Part shown: in pieces, positions 17,270 to 25,614 of the stretch
Position numbering within the stretch: the stretch's first letter is position 1
How the letters are laid out: each line of letters begins with the position of its first letter
Origin: JANXQG01 sp964615095
GTDB lineage: Bacteria; Planctomycetota; Planctomycetia; Pirellulales; Thermoguttaceae
DNA length: 64,000 nt
Assembly (NCBI GenBank): GCA_964615095.1
Contig: CAZTPX010000020.1
Location: 30,419-94,418, forward strand
Direction: 5' to 3'
Translations under genes and position numbers: made by a program
Notes under the pieces: model-generated
The model's database searches: none
What the model was told of the DNA's origin: nothing
The model's input: the letters and a program-made list of their open reading frames with translations, nothing else

Positions 17270-18538
17270 ATGAATCCGCCGCCAAGCCCGTCCGAGCGTC
17301 CTGCCGACAGCCTGAGAGAGGCCTATTTTCGCCATACACAGGCCCAATTGGCTGCCAGCGAGAGCCGCGATGACCAGTGGCGGGCCGCCCGGGGATGCCT
17401 CCATCAGCGGGGGTTCGATCTGCGGAAACTGGACCATCTGCCGCTGGGATACTTCCCCTCGGCCGAGCCGATCTGGCACGCCTTGCTCCACGATGGCTTT
17501 TCGGCCGACGAGATTCGGGCCTCAAACCTCCTGGCCGACTCCCGCCTTCCTGGCCGCCTGGTAGGGCCGATTCGCGACACGGCCCGGCGGATCGTCAGTT
17601 TCTGGGCCAAACTGCCGCAGCAGCTCGAACACAGCCTGTACTTGAGCACCGACTGGAAGGAGCAAGTGGGCGTTTTCGGGCTGGACGAGGCCTATCCGGC
17701 CGTCGCGCAGGGGCGGCAGGATCTACTGCTGGTCGAGGATCTTTGGGACGCCATCCTGCTGCAATCGCACGGGTATTCGGGCGTCGGCGCCATTGGCAAC
17801 AGCCCGGCCGACATCAGCCCTCGGCGCTGGGAGCGGCTCGACGAGTTGGGCATCCATCGGGTGACGCTCGTGGTGGACAGTTTTGGCGATTCCCATGAGG
17901 CCTGCGTGGCGGCCATCCGGCAGGCGGCCCTTGCGCGGCGAGGGCCGGCCATTTATGTCTTGCCGCCGGCCGCGGGGCATGGCGGTTGGCAATCGTGGCA
18001 GCAGGGCCGCGGGGGAAGCCCGGAAACATTGGAGAAACTCCTTTCCGCCCAGCGGATCCACGGTTTTCACTACCTGGCCTTGAGTCTTATCGCTCTACAC
18101 CGGGGAGAGGGTCCCTGGACCGACGCGGCCCGTCGCGCAACGCTGGGCGATGCCAGAAAATTCTATACTGCGGCGCATCAGCGCAACGTTCCGCAGTTAG
18201 ACGCCTTCTTCCTGCCGCCGCTACTTGAAGAACTCGGCTTGGGTTGGGGCGACCGTTCCGCATGGCACGACTGCTGGCTGGAAGATAGTCCCTCGTCCAA
18301 CGGCAGCGCCCTGACCGAAGAATCGCCGGCAGGAAAGGTACAGGGCGATGTGCCGATGGCGCACCCCGCGGGCGGAACCCTAGAAAGCACTGGCCAGCAA
18401 TCAGCCGCCGAGGACGTTGCGGTGGAATCCAAGGATGCCGAGCCCGTGGCGGCTGTTCCGGCTACGGGGCATCCCGCTTCCAGCGATTACTGTGATTTTC
18501 ACCGGTGCGACCGCATCGTCTGCTTGTGCTGGGACTGA
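17270..18538 (+). CDS. DnaG-like Toprim protein lacking the zinc-binding domain
   Basis: A 422-residue cytoplasmic protein. Residues about 45-260 resemble the catalytic core of DnaG-type primases: GRLVGPIRD, then RRIVSFWAK, then the Toprim Glu motif LLLVEDLWDAILL (primases have VEGxxD) and the acidic motif VTLVVDSFGDSHEAC. A following region (about 255-330) contains FHYLALSLIALHRG. There is no N-terminal zinc finger and no recognisable DnaB-interacting C-terminus; instead the last 80 residues are low complexity and end CDFHRCDRIVCLCWD, possibly metal-binding (Cys/His-rich). It is probably a stand-alone primase relative or a remnant of a mobile replication module; the function is unproven. It converges with the ArsG-like gene (7-bp gap). 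Confidence 0.65.
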   Translation: MNPPPSPSERPADSLREAYFRHTQAQLAASESRDDQWRAARGCLHQRGFDLRKLDHLPLGYFPSAEPIWHALLHDGFSADEIRASNLLADSRLPGRLVGPIRDTARRIVSFWAKLPQQLEHSLYLSTDWKEQVGVFGLDEAYPAVAQGRQDLLLVEDLWDAILLQSHGYSGVGAIGNSPADISPRRWERLDELGIHRVTLVVDSFGDSHEACVAAIRQAALARRGPAIYVLPPAAGHGGWQSWQQGRGGSPETLEKLLSAQRIHGFHYLALSLIALHRGEGPWTDAARRATLGDARKFYTAAHQRNVPQLDAFFLPPLLEELGLGWGDRSAWHDCWLEDSPSSNGSALTEESPAGKVQGDVPMAHPAGGTLESTGQQSAAEDVAVESKDAEPVAAVPATGHPASSDYCDFHRCDRIVCLCWD

Positions 18539-18545
18539 TCGTCTT

Positions 18546-19241
18546 TCAGAGCTGCCAAAGCTCGAAATTATACGCGAGCACATAATACAGGCCAACCGCC
18601 AAGAGCACTCCGCCGGCAAGCCGGTTCAGCCAGCGCTGCACCTGTTGGGTACGATTCAGCGCTGTACCTAGCCACCGCGCCCCGGTGGCCAGGAGAACGG
18701 CAAACGCCAGTACGGGCAGCGCCGCGCCCAAGCCGTAGAGCGCCGGATACAGCACGTGCGATCCGCCACTGGCGGCAATCGTCAGCAGATCCACAAAGAA
18801 AATTGTAGCGGTCACCGGGCAGAAGCCCAGAGCCAAAAGAATCCCCAGCGGCAGCCCGCTCCACGTTCCCCAGGCGTCGATAGTCGACTGCCACTTTGGC
18901 CCAATCCGCACCCTCGGCAAACGGAAGCGAATCAGGTCCAGCAGGACCATCGCGGTGAGGATCCAAACCGGCCCGAGGATCTGGTTGACGTGCCCCTGCA
19001 ACCACTCGGACAGTGTCCAATCCGCCGCCATGCCTGCGAGAACCACGACGGCCAGCGCCACGAAGCCGATCACCTGCCCCGCGGCGAAAAGCAGTGCGGC
19101 CAGTAGCGCGCTGGCGGACGAGCCAGCCCGGCGCCCCAGGTACGATACGGCTGCCAGATTGGCCGTCATGGGGCACGGTTGCACGGCCGTCCATAGGCCC
19201 AAACCGAAGGCCATCGTCGCAGACGGTTCCAAGAGGTTCAT
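18546..19241 (-). CDS. DsbD/CcdA-type membrane protein, ArsG-like
   Basis: A 231-residue membrane protein with about six segments. Cys23 (QPCPMTANLA) and Cys141 (LGFCPVTATIFF) are the paired Cys-Pro sites of DsbD/CcdA-type electron carriers, which pass reducing power across the membrane. The close variant annotated ArsG is called an aromatic arsenical efflux permease, but the redox-carrier fold makes thiol transport at least as likely. The ATG at 19241 overlaps the stop of the ArsF-like gene by four bases (ATGA), so the three genes 19968 to 18546 form one translationally coupled operon. No ArsM, ArsI or ArsR gene is in the window. Confidence 0.78.
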   Translation of the reverse strand: MNLLEPSATMAFGLGLWTAVQPCPMTANLAAVSYLGRRAGSSASALLAALLFAAGQVIGFVALAVVVLAGMAADWTLSEWLQGHVNQILGPVWILTAMVLLDLIRFRLPRVRIGPKWQSTIDAWGTWSGLPLGILLALGFCPVTATIFFVDLLTIAASGGSHVLYPALYGLGAALPVLAFAVLLATGARWLGTALNRTQQVQRWLNRLAGGVLLAVGLYYVLAYNFELWQL

Positions 19242-19708
19242 GGCCCCGCCTTCTGGAACGCGAGCACCGCTTCTTCCAAGTGCCGGACCAGCGCGGCGCG
19301 ATCGCCGGTCATGTTCCAAGCTTCCGGCAGGGCCTTCCAGCGGCTGGGACGGCCCTGGCGGTAGGCGACGAGCACGACGCCGCCCGTGAGCAAGTGAAAG
19401 TCGGAAATGAAATGCTCGTTGCCCGGTTTCTGGTAATCGACCGCCCGCCAAACGAAGCGGCCGGCAGCAAACGCGTCGGCGAACCGCTCGGTGACGACCT
19501 CGTGCGCACACGCCTCCAGCGTTCGGCAGGCGGGACACCGCACGTTGCCGCGGAAGTAATAGACGACCAATGCATCAGACTGTGGAGGAGCGGAGTCACC
19601 GGTAGGATCGCGCTCAAGGGCTGCCACGTGCCGAACAATGGGCACCGCGATGCTCGCGGCCACCAGCAACAGCAGTCCAGCGGTCAAGGCCATTTTAAAG
19701 GTCGTCAT
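19238..19708 (-). CDS. Membrane-anchored thioredoxin-like protein, ArsF-like
   Basis: A 156-residue protein with one N-terminal membrane segment (about 8-28) and an exported domain. VVYYFRGNVRCPACRTLE places a CxxC pair at Cys58 and Cys61; the rest of the domain (a GRFVWRAVDY stretch, then GGVVLVAYRQGR) fits the ArsF family, annotated as nitrophenyl compound nitroreductase subunit, with a thioredoxin-like fold. It is probably the periplasmic thiol partner of the downstream DsbD-like protein. Its start overlaps the upstream thioredoxin stop (ATGA at 19705-19708) and its stop overlaps the ArsG-like start. Confidence 0.75.
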   Translation of the reverse strand: MTTFKMALTAGLLLLVAASIAVPIVRHVAALERDPTGDSAPPQSDALVVYYFRGNVRCPACRTLEACAHEVVTERFADAFAAGRFVWRAVDYQKPGNEHFISDFHLLTGGVVLVAYRQGRPSRWKALPEAWNMTGDRAALVRHLEEAVLAFQKAGP

Positions 19709-19968
19709 GTTTGCATGCCATCGGCGAGGACACAGTGTTGCAGGAGTTCTTCAAGCTGCTCGATGGAACGATGCCGGCCCACGAGGCGGGCCTGGCCGTT
19801 GATCACCAAGGCCGGCGTGAGCAGCACGTCCATGGCGATGATCCGGCCGATTTCGGTAACCTGTTCGACGGCTGCCGCGATGCCCAGCCGCCGCAGGGCC
19901 GTCTCCACGTCGGCCTTCAGTTGTAGGCATTCCGGACAGCCGGGACCTAGGACTTGGATCGAATGCAT
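19705..19968 (-). CDS. Small thioredoxin-like protein with CPEC motif
   Basis: An 87-residue protein of the MTH895/TM0996 glutaredoxin-like family: VLGPGCPECLQLKADVE places the redox pair at Cys11 and Cys14, and LLTPALVINGQARLVG is the cis-Pro loop region. GAAGGAACATCC precedes the ATG at 19968. It is cytoplasmic, with no signal peptide. It starts the operon with the ArsF-like and ArsG-like genes and could supply electrons from the cytoplasm to the membrane carrier (inferred). Confidence 0.8.
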   Translation of the reverse strand: MHSIQVLGPGCPECLQLKADVETALRRLGIAAAVEQVTEIGRIIAMDVLLTPALVINGQARLVGRHRSIEQLEELLQHCVLADGMQT

Positions 19969-20144
19969 GGATGTTCCTTCGTGGGATATCTCTGCTTTCA
20001 GTGTAGATTGTATGGTGCAGCGTGGCAATCCAATTTCAAAACGCTTGACAAGGGCGCGGAAGCGATTAATCTATACGAACGCTTGGTTATGGCCGCGACG
20101 GATGAAAGAAACTGGGAAGCATCAACAGGCCAACGAACTGCGTT

Positions 20145-20320
20145 TGCCCCGGAGGGGCACTTGAGCTGGGCTGGAAATCCGTCCGCGCCCAACCTAGTCC
20201 CGCAGGGACGGCTGAGAGCTTCCTAAATGTACAACCTCAACCGTCCGGGACTATCAATCACATCGTCATTGCTTACCCAGCGATAAATCGCTGGGCTATT
20301 ATCAGGTGTCCCTCCGGGAC
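20145..20320. repeat. Cluster of four short palindromes
   Basis: TGCCCCGGAGGGGCA (20145), GTCCCGCAGGGAC (20197), CCCAGCGATAAATCGCTGGG (20276) and GTCCCTCCGGGAC (20308) follow one another within 180 bp. Similar clusters are common in planctomycete intergenic DNA near transposon scars. No gene is present in 19969-20405. Confidence 0.55.
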
Positions 20321-20405
20321 GGGCAACTTGGATTGCGCCACGATTTTATCGTACCATTCATTGCCATGGCTAATGGATCCTGACACGTACACACACTTGT
20401 GACAA

Positions 20406-21443
20406 ATGCACGCAACGTACTACTACCGCCTGGCCGCCATCGGCTTGGTGCTTTATCAAACTGCCGCGCTTTTGCTCGCCGCGGACGGCGACCAAAAATC
20501 GGGTGCCACCCAACCGGCGCTTTCGACAAAAGATCTCGCCGGCAAGCGAATCATGGTTCTGGGAGATAGTATCACGCAGGACGGCCGCTACGTGAGCTTT
20601 CTCGAATACGATCTCAACACGCTTAATCGCGATGGCCGCTTCGACGTCATCAGCGTGGGGCTGGCCAGCGAGACGACGTCGGGCCTCTCCGAACCGGGCC
20701 ACCCGTTCCCGCGGCCTTGCGTCCACGAGCGGCTGGAGCGTGCTCTGACCAAGGTCAAGCCACAAGTGCTGATCGCTTGCTACGGCATGAACGACGGCAT
20801 TTACCACCCGCAAAGTCCAGAGCGGATGAAGGCCTTTCAAGACGGCGTGATGCGGCTGATTCGGACGGCCCAGGAACATAAGGTCGAGCGAATCGTGTTG
20901 CTCACACCGCCGGTGTTCGACATCACGGCCTTTACGCAAGTGATGAAGGATGGCGAGGCGTGGCACTATTTTCGCCCCTATTTCAAGTATGACGATGTTC
21001 TGGCGGACTATGCCCGGTGGATCATGTCGCTACGGATTCAGGGCGTCACGACCATCGATCTGCACACGGCGATGGCCGCCGCCCTGGCCGAAAGACGGAA
21101 AAAGGATCCGAAATTTCATTTTGCAGGCGATGGCGTTCATCCCAACGACCTGGGGCACCTGATCATGGCCCATGTAGTGCTCAACGGGCTGGGCGAGAAG
21201 TTTTCGGCCAGCGAGGCGGAACAAGAACTGCAGGGCGTCTGCATGGATCCACGCCTGGCTCTTATCAGTCAGCGCCGCAAGTTGCGATCCGACGGCTGGC
21301 TGCCTTATGTCGGTTATACCCGCGGCGAGACTTTCCACCGCGATTCGATCGAGGATATCGAGAAGAAAGCCAGCGAACTCCAACAAAAAATCGACCGGTT
21401 GCCCCGACAGCGCGGATGCCTGCCTGTTGCACCGGAAAAATAG
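20406..21443 (+). CDS. Exported SGNH/GDSL hydrolase
   Basis: A 345-residue protein with a signal peptide (cleavage near LLAA-D, residue 26). Block I is IMVLGDSITQD with catalytic Ser55; the oxyanion Gly is in LASETTSG; the Asn block is ACYGMNDG; the catalytic Asp242 and His245 are in GDGVHPND. It is therefore an esterase or lipase of the SGNH type, possibly a carbohydrate deacetylase. The C-terminal 60 residues include a short coiled coil (EDIEKKASELQQKIDRL). The next gene, 252 bp downstream, is preceded by a double-hairpin repeat, so it is probably transcribed alone. Confidence 0.88.
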   Translation: MHATYYYRLAAIGLVLYQTAALLLAADGDQKSGATQPALSTKDLAGKRIMVLGDSITQDGRYVSFLEYDLNTLNRDGRFDVISVGLASETTSGLSEPGHPFPRPCVHERLERALTKVKPQVLIACYGMNDGIYHPQSPERMKAFQDGVMRLIRTAQEHKVERIVLLTPPVFDITAFTQVMKDGEAWHYFRPYFKYDDVLADYARWIMSLRIQGVTTIDLHTAMAAALAERRKKDPKFHFAGDGVHPNDLGHLIMAHVVLNGLGEKFSASEAEQELQGVCMDPRLALISQRRKLRSDGWLPYVGYTRGETFHRDSIEDIEKKASELQQKIDRLPRQRGCLPVAPEK

Positions 21444-21523
21444 GGACCAGCGAGCCGGCGCGATCGAAAAAGACGCTTGTAGTACTGTCTTCAGCTTTTT
21501 TTCTACGGCCTGCAGGCTACCGA

Positions 21524-21632
21524 GTAGGTCCCTCTTGCCGAGAGGGACTATTGTGCTCCGCGACGCGAGAAAACTCGGAGTTTCTTCCGAGAGCCGCGCA
21601 TATTGGTCCTTTCCGACAGAAAGGACTACTTG
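21524..21632. repeat. Double-hairpin dispersed repeat, copy 2
   Basis: Hairpin GGTCCCTCTTGCCGAGAGGG, a spacer of about 50 bp, then hairpin GGTCCTTTCCGACAGAAAGG. It has the same length and order as 17043-17151 and shares the AGCACAATAGTCCCTC word on the opposite strand. Confidence 0.65.
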
Positions 21633-21695
21633 CGGGGTTGACTTTGCAGTCTGGGCAGGATATGAAAGAGGGAACCCACCCTGAGATGTCCTCGC

Positions 21696-23405
21696 ATGTC
21701 GCACCTCTCCCCGCCCCGGTTGCTAAAACTCGGCAGCACCCTCTTCCCCGCGCTCCTGGCGCTGATGGGACTCTTGTTGGTCGCCCGTTGGGTCCGTTCC
21801 GGCCCTAGCGTTACAATCGCTGCGCGCGTGCCGGGTCTGGATGAAGTGCCGGCGGACACTCCGGCCGGGGTCTCCCGTCCAATTGCCGGGCGGCGCAAGC
21901 CCGGCGAGCCAATTCCCGGCCCGGGCCGGCCGTCAGCGATTACGGCCGTCTGGCCGTGGTTTCGCGGCCCGGATAACGACGCCATCAGCAAGGAGACGGT
22001 CCACTTGGCGCGGACATGGCCGGCCACGGGCCCCAAGCGGCTCTGGACCGTGCTGCTGGGCGATGGTTACGCCGCCGCTGCCGTCCGCGATGGCCGCGTC
22101 TACGTGCTCGATCACGTCCATGATGCGTCCGGCGATTTGCTCCGCCGACTGCCCACTGCCGACTGCAAAGCCTTGGCGCAGGCCTTGGCCGCTGTCCCTC
22201 CGGGCGATCCGGCGAAACTCGACGCCGCGCTTGCGCCGCTGTTTCCCGTCGAAGGCCAGCGTGGCAAGTCGTCGCAGCCAACCGTCTCGCAGGCCGAATA
22301 TGACGCGCTTAAGCAGAACCTCGCCGACGATCTAGTTCATCGCCGCGACCTTCTCTTGCAATCGCTGCAAGACGGCGCGATCGACGACATCGATCGATCG
22401 GCCGACACGCTCCGCTGCCTCTCGCTGGACGACGGCCGCGAGATCTGGCGAAACGGCTACCGCGTGGTCATCGCCCAGAGTCACGGCATGTCGCGAACCA
22501 TTCCCGCCGTGATCGGCGATTGCGTGATCACGCTGGGGCCCAAGTGCCAACTTGCCTGCTGGGACACCGCCACGGGAAAGTCTCGCTGGCTGATCGACCT
22601 GGTGCTTGAACACGGGGCAACGGTGCCGGAATGGTATGCCGGGCAGTGTCCCTTCATCGACACCAAGACCAATCGCTTGATCGTCGCGCCTGGCGGTAAG
22701 ACCCTGGTGATGGCCGTCGATTATCACACAGGCAAGATTGTGTGGCAGAGCGCCAACCCGCGGCACTGGGCCATGACCCACGTTTCGATTGTGCCCATGG
22801 AGTTCGCGGGCCGGCGCATGTATGTCTATTGCGGCAAGGGCGGCGTGGCCGGTGTGGCGGCCGATACCGGCGAACTGCTCTGGAACAGCACCGAGTGGCA
22901 AATCGCCATGGCCACCTGCCCTTCGCCCGTCGTCGTGGGCGAGGGGCGGATTTTCTTCTGCGGCGGCTACAACGCGGGTGCGCTGATGCTGCAACTCAAG
23001 CAAGAGCAGGGCCGCATCGTGCCGCGGGTGGCCTTCCGGCTTGCCGCCCGGCAGTTCAGCTCCGAGCAGCAGACGCCGGTCCTCTGGCGGCAACATCTCT
23101 ATGGTGTGCGGCAGAAGGACCAGCAACTGGTTTGCCTGGACCTCGATGGCAAGGAGCGTTGGAACAGCGGGCGGGAGAAGTTCGGCTCCGGTCCCTACAT
23201 GGTTGCCGACGGGCTGATGTACGTGCTGGACAATGACGGTGTGCTGTCCATCGTGGAGGCCGCGCCCACGGCTTATCACCGCACGGCCCGCGCGCAGGTG
23301 ATTGAAGAAGCCTCCAGCAGTTGGGGGCCGATGGCCCTAGTGGCGGGAAGGCTGATCGTGCGCGACAGTACGCGGATGGTATGCCTCGACGTAGCGGAGC
23401 ACTGA
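21696..23405 (+). CDS. Membrane-anchored PQQ-like beta-propeller protein
   Basis: A 569-residue protein with an N-terminal membrane segment (about 12-30). WPWFRGPDNDAISKE near residue 90 is the start motif of planctomycete PQQ-like propellers, and blades of the DTATGKSRW, DYHTGKIVW, DTGELLW and DLDGKERW type follow. A 130-residue insertion (about 135-265), rich in Lys/Asp/Leu helices, breaks the first blade. The PQQ ligands and catalytic Asp of quinoprotein alcohol dehydrogenases are not recognisable, so it may bind no cofactor. It is the first gene of a compact five-gene run ending at 29026; the next start is two bases after this stop. Confidence 0.82.
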   Translation: MSHLSPPRLLKLGSTLFPALLALMGLLLVARWVRSGPSVTIAARVPGLDEVPADTPAGVSRPIAGRRKPGEPIPGPGRPSAITAVWPWFRGPDNDAISKETVHLARTWPATGPKRLWTVLLGDGYAAAAVRDGRVYVLDHVHDASGDLLRRLPTADCKALAQALAAVPPGDPAKLDAALAPLFPVEGQRGKSSQPTVSQAEYDALKQNLADDLVHRRDLLLQSLQDGAIDDIDRSADTLRCLSLDDGREIWRNGYRVVIAQSHGMSRTIPAVIGDCVITLGPKCQLACWDTATGKSRWLIDLVLEHGATVPEWYAGQCPFIDTKTNRLIVAPGGKTLVMAVDYHTGKIVWQSANPRHWAMTHVSIVPMEFAGRRMYVYCGKGGVAGVAADTGELLWNSTEWQIAMATCPSPVVVGEGRIFFCGGYNAGALMLQLKQEQGRIVPRVAFRLAARQFSSEQQTPVLWRQHLYGVRQKDQQLVCLDLDGKERWNSGREKFGSGPYMVADGLMYVLDNDGVLSIVEAAPTAYHRTARAQVIEEASSSWGPMALVAGRLIVRDSTRMVCLDVAEH

Positions 23406-23407
23406 TT

Positions 23408-24445
23408 ATGGAACGAAGCAAGAATCTGCCGATTGCCGGTCTGCTGGCCGCCGCCGCGATCTTGATCGTTGCCGGGATCGTTGCCGTTCGCGTTGTGCTG
23501 GAGCATTTTGCAAGGTCTCAGGCAGTGGCAACGTTCGCCGATGCGACCGCCCAGGCCGATGAGGCAGCGGCCCTAAAAGCGGCCCAGCCGATCGATCCGG
23601 CGATGATCGGTTATCACGAAGCGGGCACGTTTGACGTCGATCTGCACGAACTGCGGGCCTTGGCCGTCGATGGCGACGGGCAGATTTATGTCGGCGGCGA
23701 TAAGGTCGTGGTCCATTATGCGGGCGACGGGAAGAAGCTTGCCGAGATCTCGCTGGAGGGCCAGCCCCAGTGTCTGGCAGTCGGTACGCCGGAGCACGTT
23801 CATCCGCGTCGACTCTACGTCGGACTGGAAGGGCACGTCGAGGTCTATGATCTGCATGCCAAGCGCATCGCGGTCTGGGAATCGCGCGGCCCGGAGGCGG
23901 TCTTCACGTCGATCACGACTACGGACAATGAGGTCTGGGTTGCCGACGCCGGCAATCGCATCGTCTGGCGATTCGACGCCGCCGGTAAACTGCTGGGGCC
24001 GGTGGGCAAGCCCGATCCGTCGCAGCGCCCACCCGGATTCCAGATCACCAGCCACTATTTCGATCTGGCCGCCGGAACCGATGGCCTAGTCTATGTCGTG
24101 AACCCGCGTCTGCTGCACGTGGAGGTTTACACCGGCAAGGGCGAGTATGAAACCGCCTGGGGTAAGGGCTCGCCGTCGGTGGCCGATTTCTTCGGCTGCT
24201 GCAACCCGGCACACTTGGCGGTACTGCCGGATGGCAGCATTGTCACGGCCGAGAAGGGCATGCCGCGGGTCAAGATCTATTCCGCCGACGGCCGTTTTCA
24301 GACCGTCGTGGCCGGTCCCGCGCAGTTGACCGACACGCCTACCGACCTAGCCACCGACCGCCAGGGCCGCGTGTTAGTACTGGACGGCCGGGCGGCGAAG
24401 GTCCGCATCTTCCAGAAGAACTCCGCCAATACGGGAGGAAAATAA
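23408..24445 (+). CDS. Membrane-anchored NHL-repeat propeller protein
   Basis: A 345-residue protein with one N-terminal membrane segment (about 9-30). NHL-type blades follow: LRALAVDGDGQIYVGG, VWVADAGNRIVWRFDAAG, LVYVVNPRLLHVEVY, LAVLPDGSIVTAEKG and PTDLATDRQGRVLVLDG. FFGCCNPAHLAVL carries two adjacent Cys, often seen in this family within ferredoxin operons. The ATG at 23408 is two bases after the preceding stop. The stop overlaps an ATG (TAATG at 24443-24447), showing that the next frame was translationally coupled. An extracytoplasmic scaffold or sensor role in the redox operon is inferred. Confidence 0.85.
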   Translation: MERSKNLPIAGLLAAAAILIVAGIVAVRVVLEHFARSQAVATFADATAQADEAAALKAAQPIDPAMIGYHEAGTFDVDLHELRALAVDGDGQIYVGGDKVVVHYAGDGKKLAEISLEGQPQCLAVGTPEHVHPRRLYVGLEGHVEVYDLHAKRIAVWESRGPEAVFTSITTTDNEVWVADAGNRIVWRFDAAGKLLGPVGKPDPSQRPPGFQITSHYFDLAAGTDGLVYVVNPRLLHVEVYTGKGEYETAWGKGSPSVADFFGCCNPAHLAVLPDGSIVTAEKGMPRVKIYSADGRFQTVVAGPAQLTDTPTDLATDRQGRVLVLDGRAAKVRIFQKNSANTGGK

Positions 24446-24543
24446 TGAGCGAGCAAGTTGTAGGCCGGAACAAGCTTGCGCAGTTCCGGCAAAATCCAGA
24501 CGAAACCCTGCCGAAACTGCGCAAGCTTGTTCCGGCCTACTGA
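24445..24543 (+). CDS. 32-residue frame carried by the 81-bp repeat insertion
   Basis: It starts MSEQVVGRNKL and ends LRKLVPAY. The ribosome site GGGAGG, the ATG and the first three codons are near-identical to those of the ferredoxin gene 114 bp downstream. The body is the 81-bp palindromic repeat, which is open in this frame in both copies. It probably arose by insertion of the repeat at the ferredoxin start. Whether a peptide is made is unknown; its ribosome site and TAATG coupling suggest it could be translated. Confidence 0.45.
   Translation: MSEQVVGRNKLAQFRQNPDETLPKLRKLVPAY
24460..24540. repeat. 81-bp palindromic repeat, copy 2
   Basis: GTAGGCCGGAAC pairs with GTTCCGGCCTAC at the far end. 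About eight substitutions separate it from 13012-13092. It is flanked by a 25-bp near-direct repeat (24429-24453 and 24543-24567, three mismatches) that covers the ribosome site and start codon of the adjacent gene. Confidence 0.8.
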
Positions 24544-24558
24544 TACGGGAGGACAGAA

Positions 24559-25251
24559 ATGAGCGAGGGAAAAGTGCCGATCACGCGTCGCCAGATGATG
24601 AACCACGTAACTCGCTTCGTGGCCTTGGGCGGAATCGGCTCGCTTTCTGCCTGGCTGGTCTACAAGCAGGCTGTGCAGGCCGCTTGCCCTGTCCCCAACG
24701 GCGGGTGCGACGGATGCGGGCAGTCTGCAAGTTGCAACTTGCCGCGGGTCTGGCAGATCGATCCCAATCTGTGCGTCGCCTGCGGCCGTTGCCAGACGAA
24801 CTGCGTGTTGGACCTCTCGGCGGTCAAGGCGGTGAACTGCTTCACCTTGTGCGGCTACTGCGACATCTGCACCGGCTATTTCCCCAGCGACAATAAGCTA
24901 CGGGAAACGGGCGCGGAGCATCAGCTTTGCCCCACCGGGGCCATCAGTCGGAAGTTTATCGAACAGAGGGCCTCGGAGCGGTACTTCGAATATACTATCG
25001 ACGAGCGGCTGTGCATCGCCTGTGGCAAGTGCGTCGTCGGTTGCCGGCTGATGAACGGCTCGCTGTACCTGCAAGTCCGTCACGACCGTTGTTTGAACTG
25101 TAACGAGTGTTCGATCGCCGTGGCCTGTCCGACGCAGGCCTTTCGTCGTGTACCAGCCGCCGCGCCGCGGCTGCTGAAGCGTGAAGCTCAGGCGGCGGAA
25201 GAGGCGATGGAGAAGAAACGAAACGCGCATCAAGGACCGTCTGGATCGTAA
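24559..25251 (+). CDS. NapG-like Tat-exported polyferredoxin
   Basis: A 230-residue iron-sulfur protein. The N-terminus has an RR motif (TRRQMMNHV) and a hydrophobic segment (FVALGGIGSLSAWLVY), typical of a Tat signal or anchor. Four Cys-rich sites follow: LCVACGRCQTNC, CFTLCGYCDIC with a later CPTGAI, LCIACGKCVVGC, and CLNCNECSIAVACP, sufficient for about four [4Fe-4S] clusters. The layout matches NapG, the periplasmic ferredoxin that works with NapH in quinol oxidation. GGGAGGACAG precedes the ATG. The preceding frame carries a near-copy of this start region. It lies upstream of the NapH-like gene in the same operon. Confidence 0.85.
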   Translation: MSEGKVPITRRQMMNHVTRFVALGGIGSLSAWLVYKQAVQAACPVPNGGCDGCGQSASCNLPRVWQIDPNLCVACGRCQTNCVLDLSAVKAVNCFTLCGYCDICTGYFPSDNKLRETGAEHQLCPTGAISRKFIEQRASERYFEYTIDERLCIACGKCVVGCRLMNGSLYLQVRHDRCLNCNECSIAVACPTQAFRRVPAAAPRLLKREAQAAEEAMEKKRNAHQGPSGS

Positions 25252-25261
25252 CGAGAACCAC

Positions 25262-25605
25262 TAATAAATTCGAAATTTGAAGCACGAAATCCGAAACAAA
25301 TCCAAAATATGAAATCCAAATGACGGAAACATACAGGCTTTTGAATTTCGAGACTCTAGTGGCACAATTGGGTCTTCTCGCTTTCGTACGAGGAACGCGA
25401 TCACGAAATATCGAAAGAACGAAAACGCGAAAGGAGGGCAATCAACCAACGGTGAAAATTTTGCAGAATTTTGGCTTGTTTCGTGCTTTCGTACTTTCGG
25501 GTTTTCGTGATTACGTTGATTTGTCGGTAATGTTCTGGAGTTTCCTTTCTTTGAGTTTGGTGCTTGTTTCGGATTTCGATATTCGAATTTCGTGCTTACG
25601 GAACA
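25262..25605. repeat. AT-rich quasi-palindromic element
   Basis: The left end has GAAGCACGAAATCCGAAACA and the right end has TGTTTCGGATTTCG with CGTGCTT, so the ends are inverted copies; the interior also has inverted words (ACGAAAACGCGAAAGG against CTTTCGGGTTTTCGTG). It is much more AT-rich than the flanking genes. It fills the 363-bp gap inside the redox operon and has no coding potential. Confidence 0.55.
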
Positions 25606-25614
25606 GGTGGCGGC

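Noticed and set aside
20145..20320. Possible CRISPR-like array
   Set aside because: The palindromes are of different sequences and irregular spacing; no constant repeat with variable spacers.
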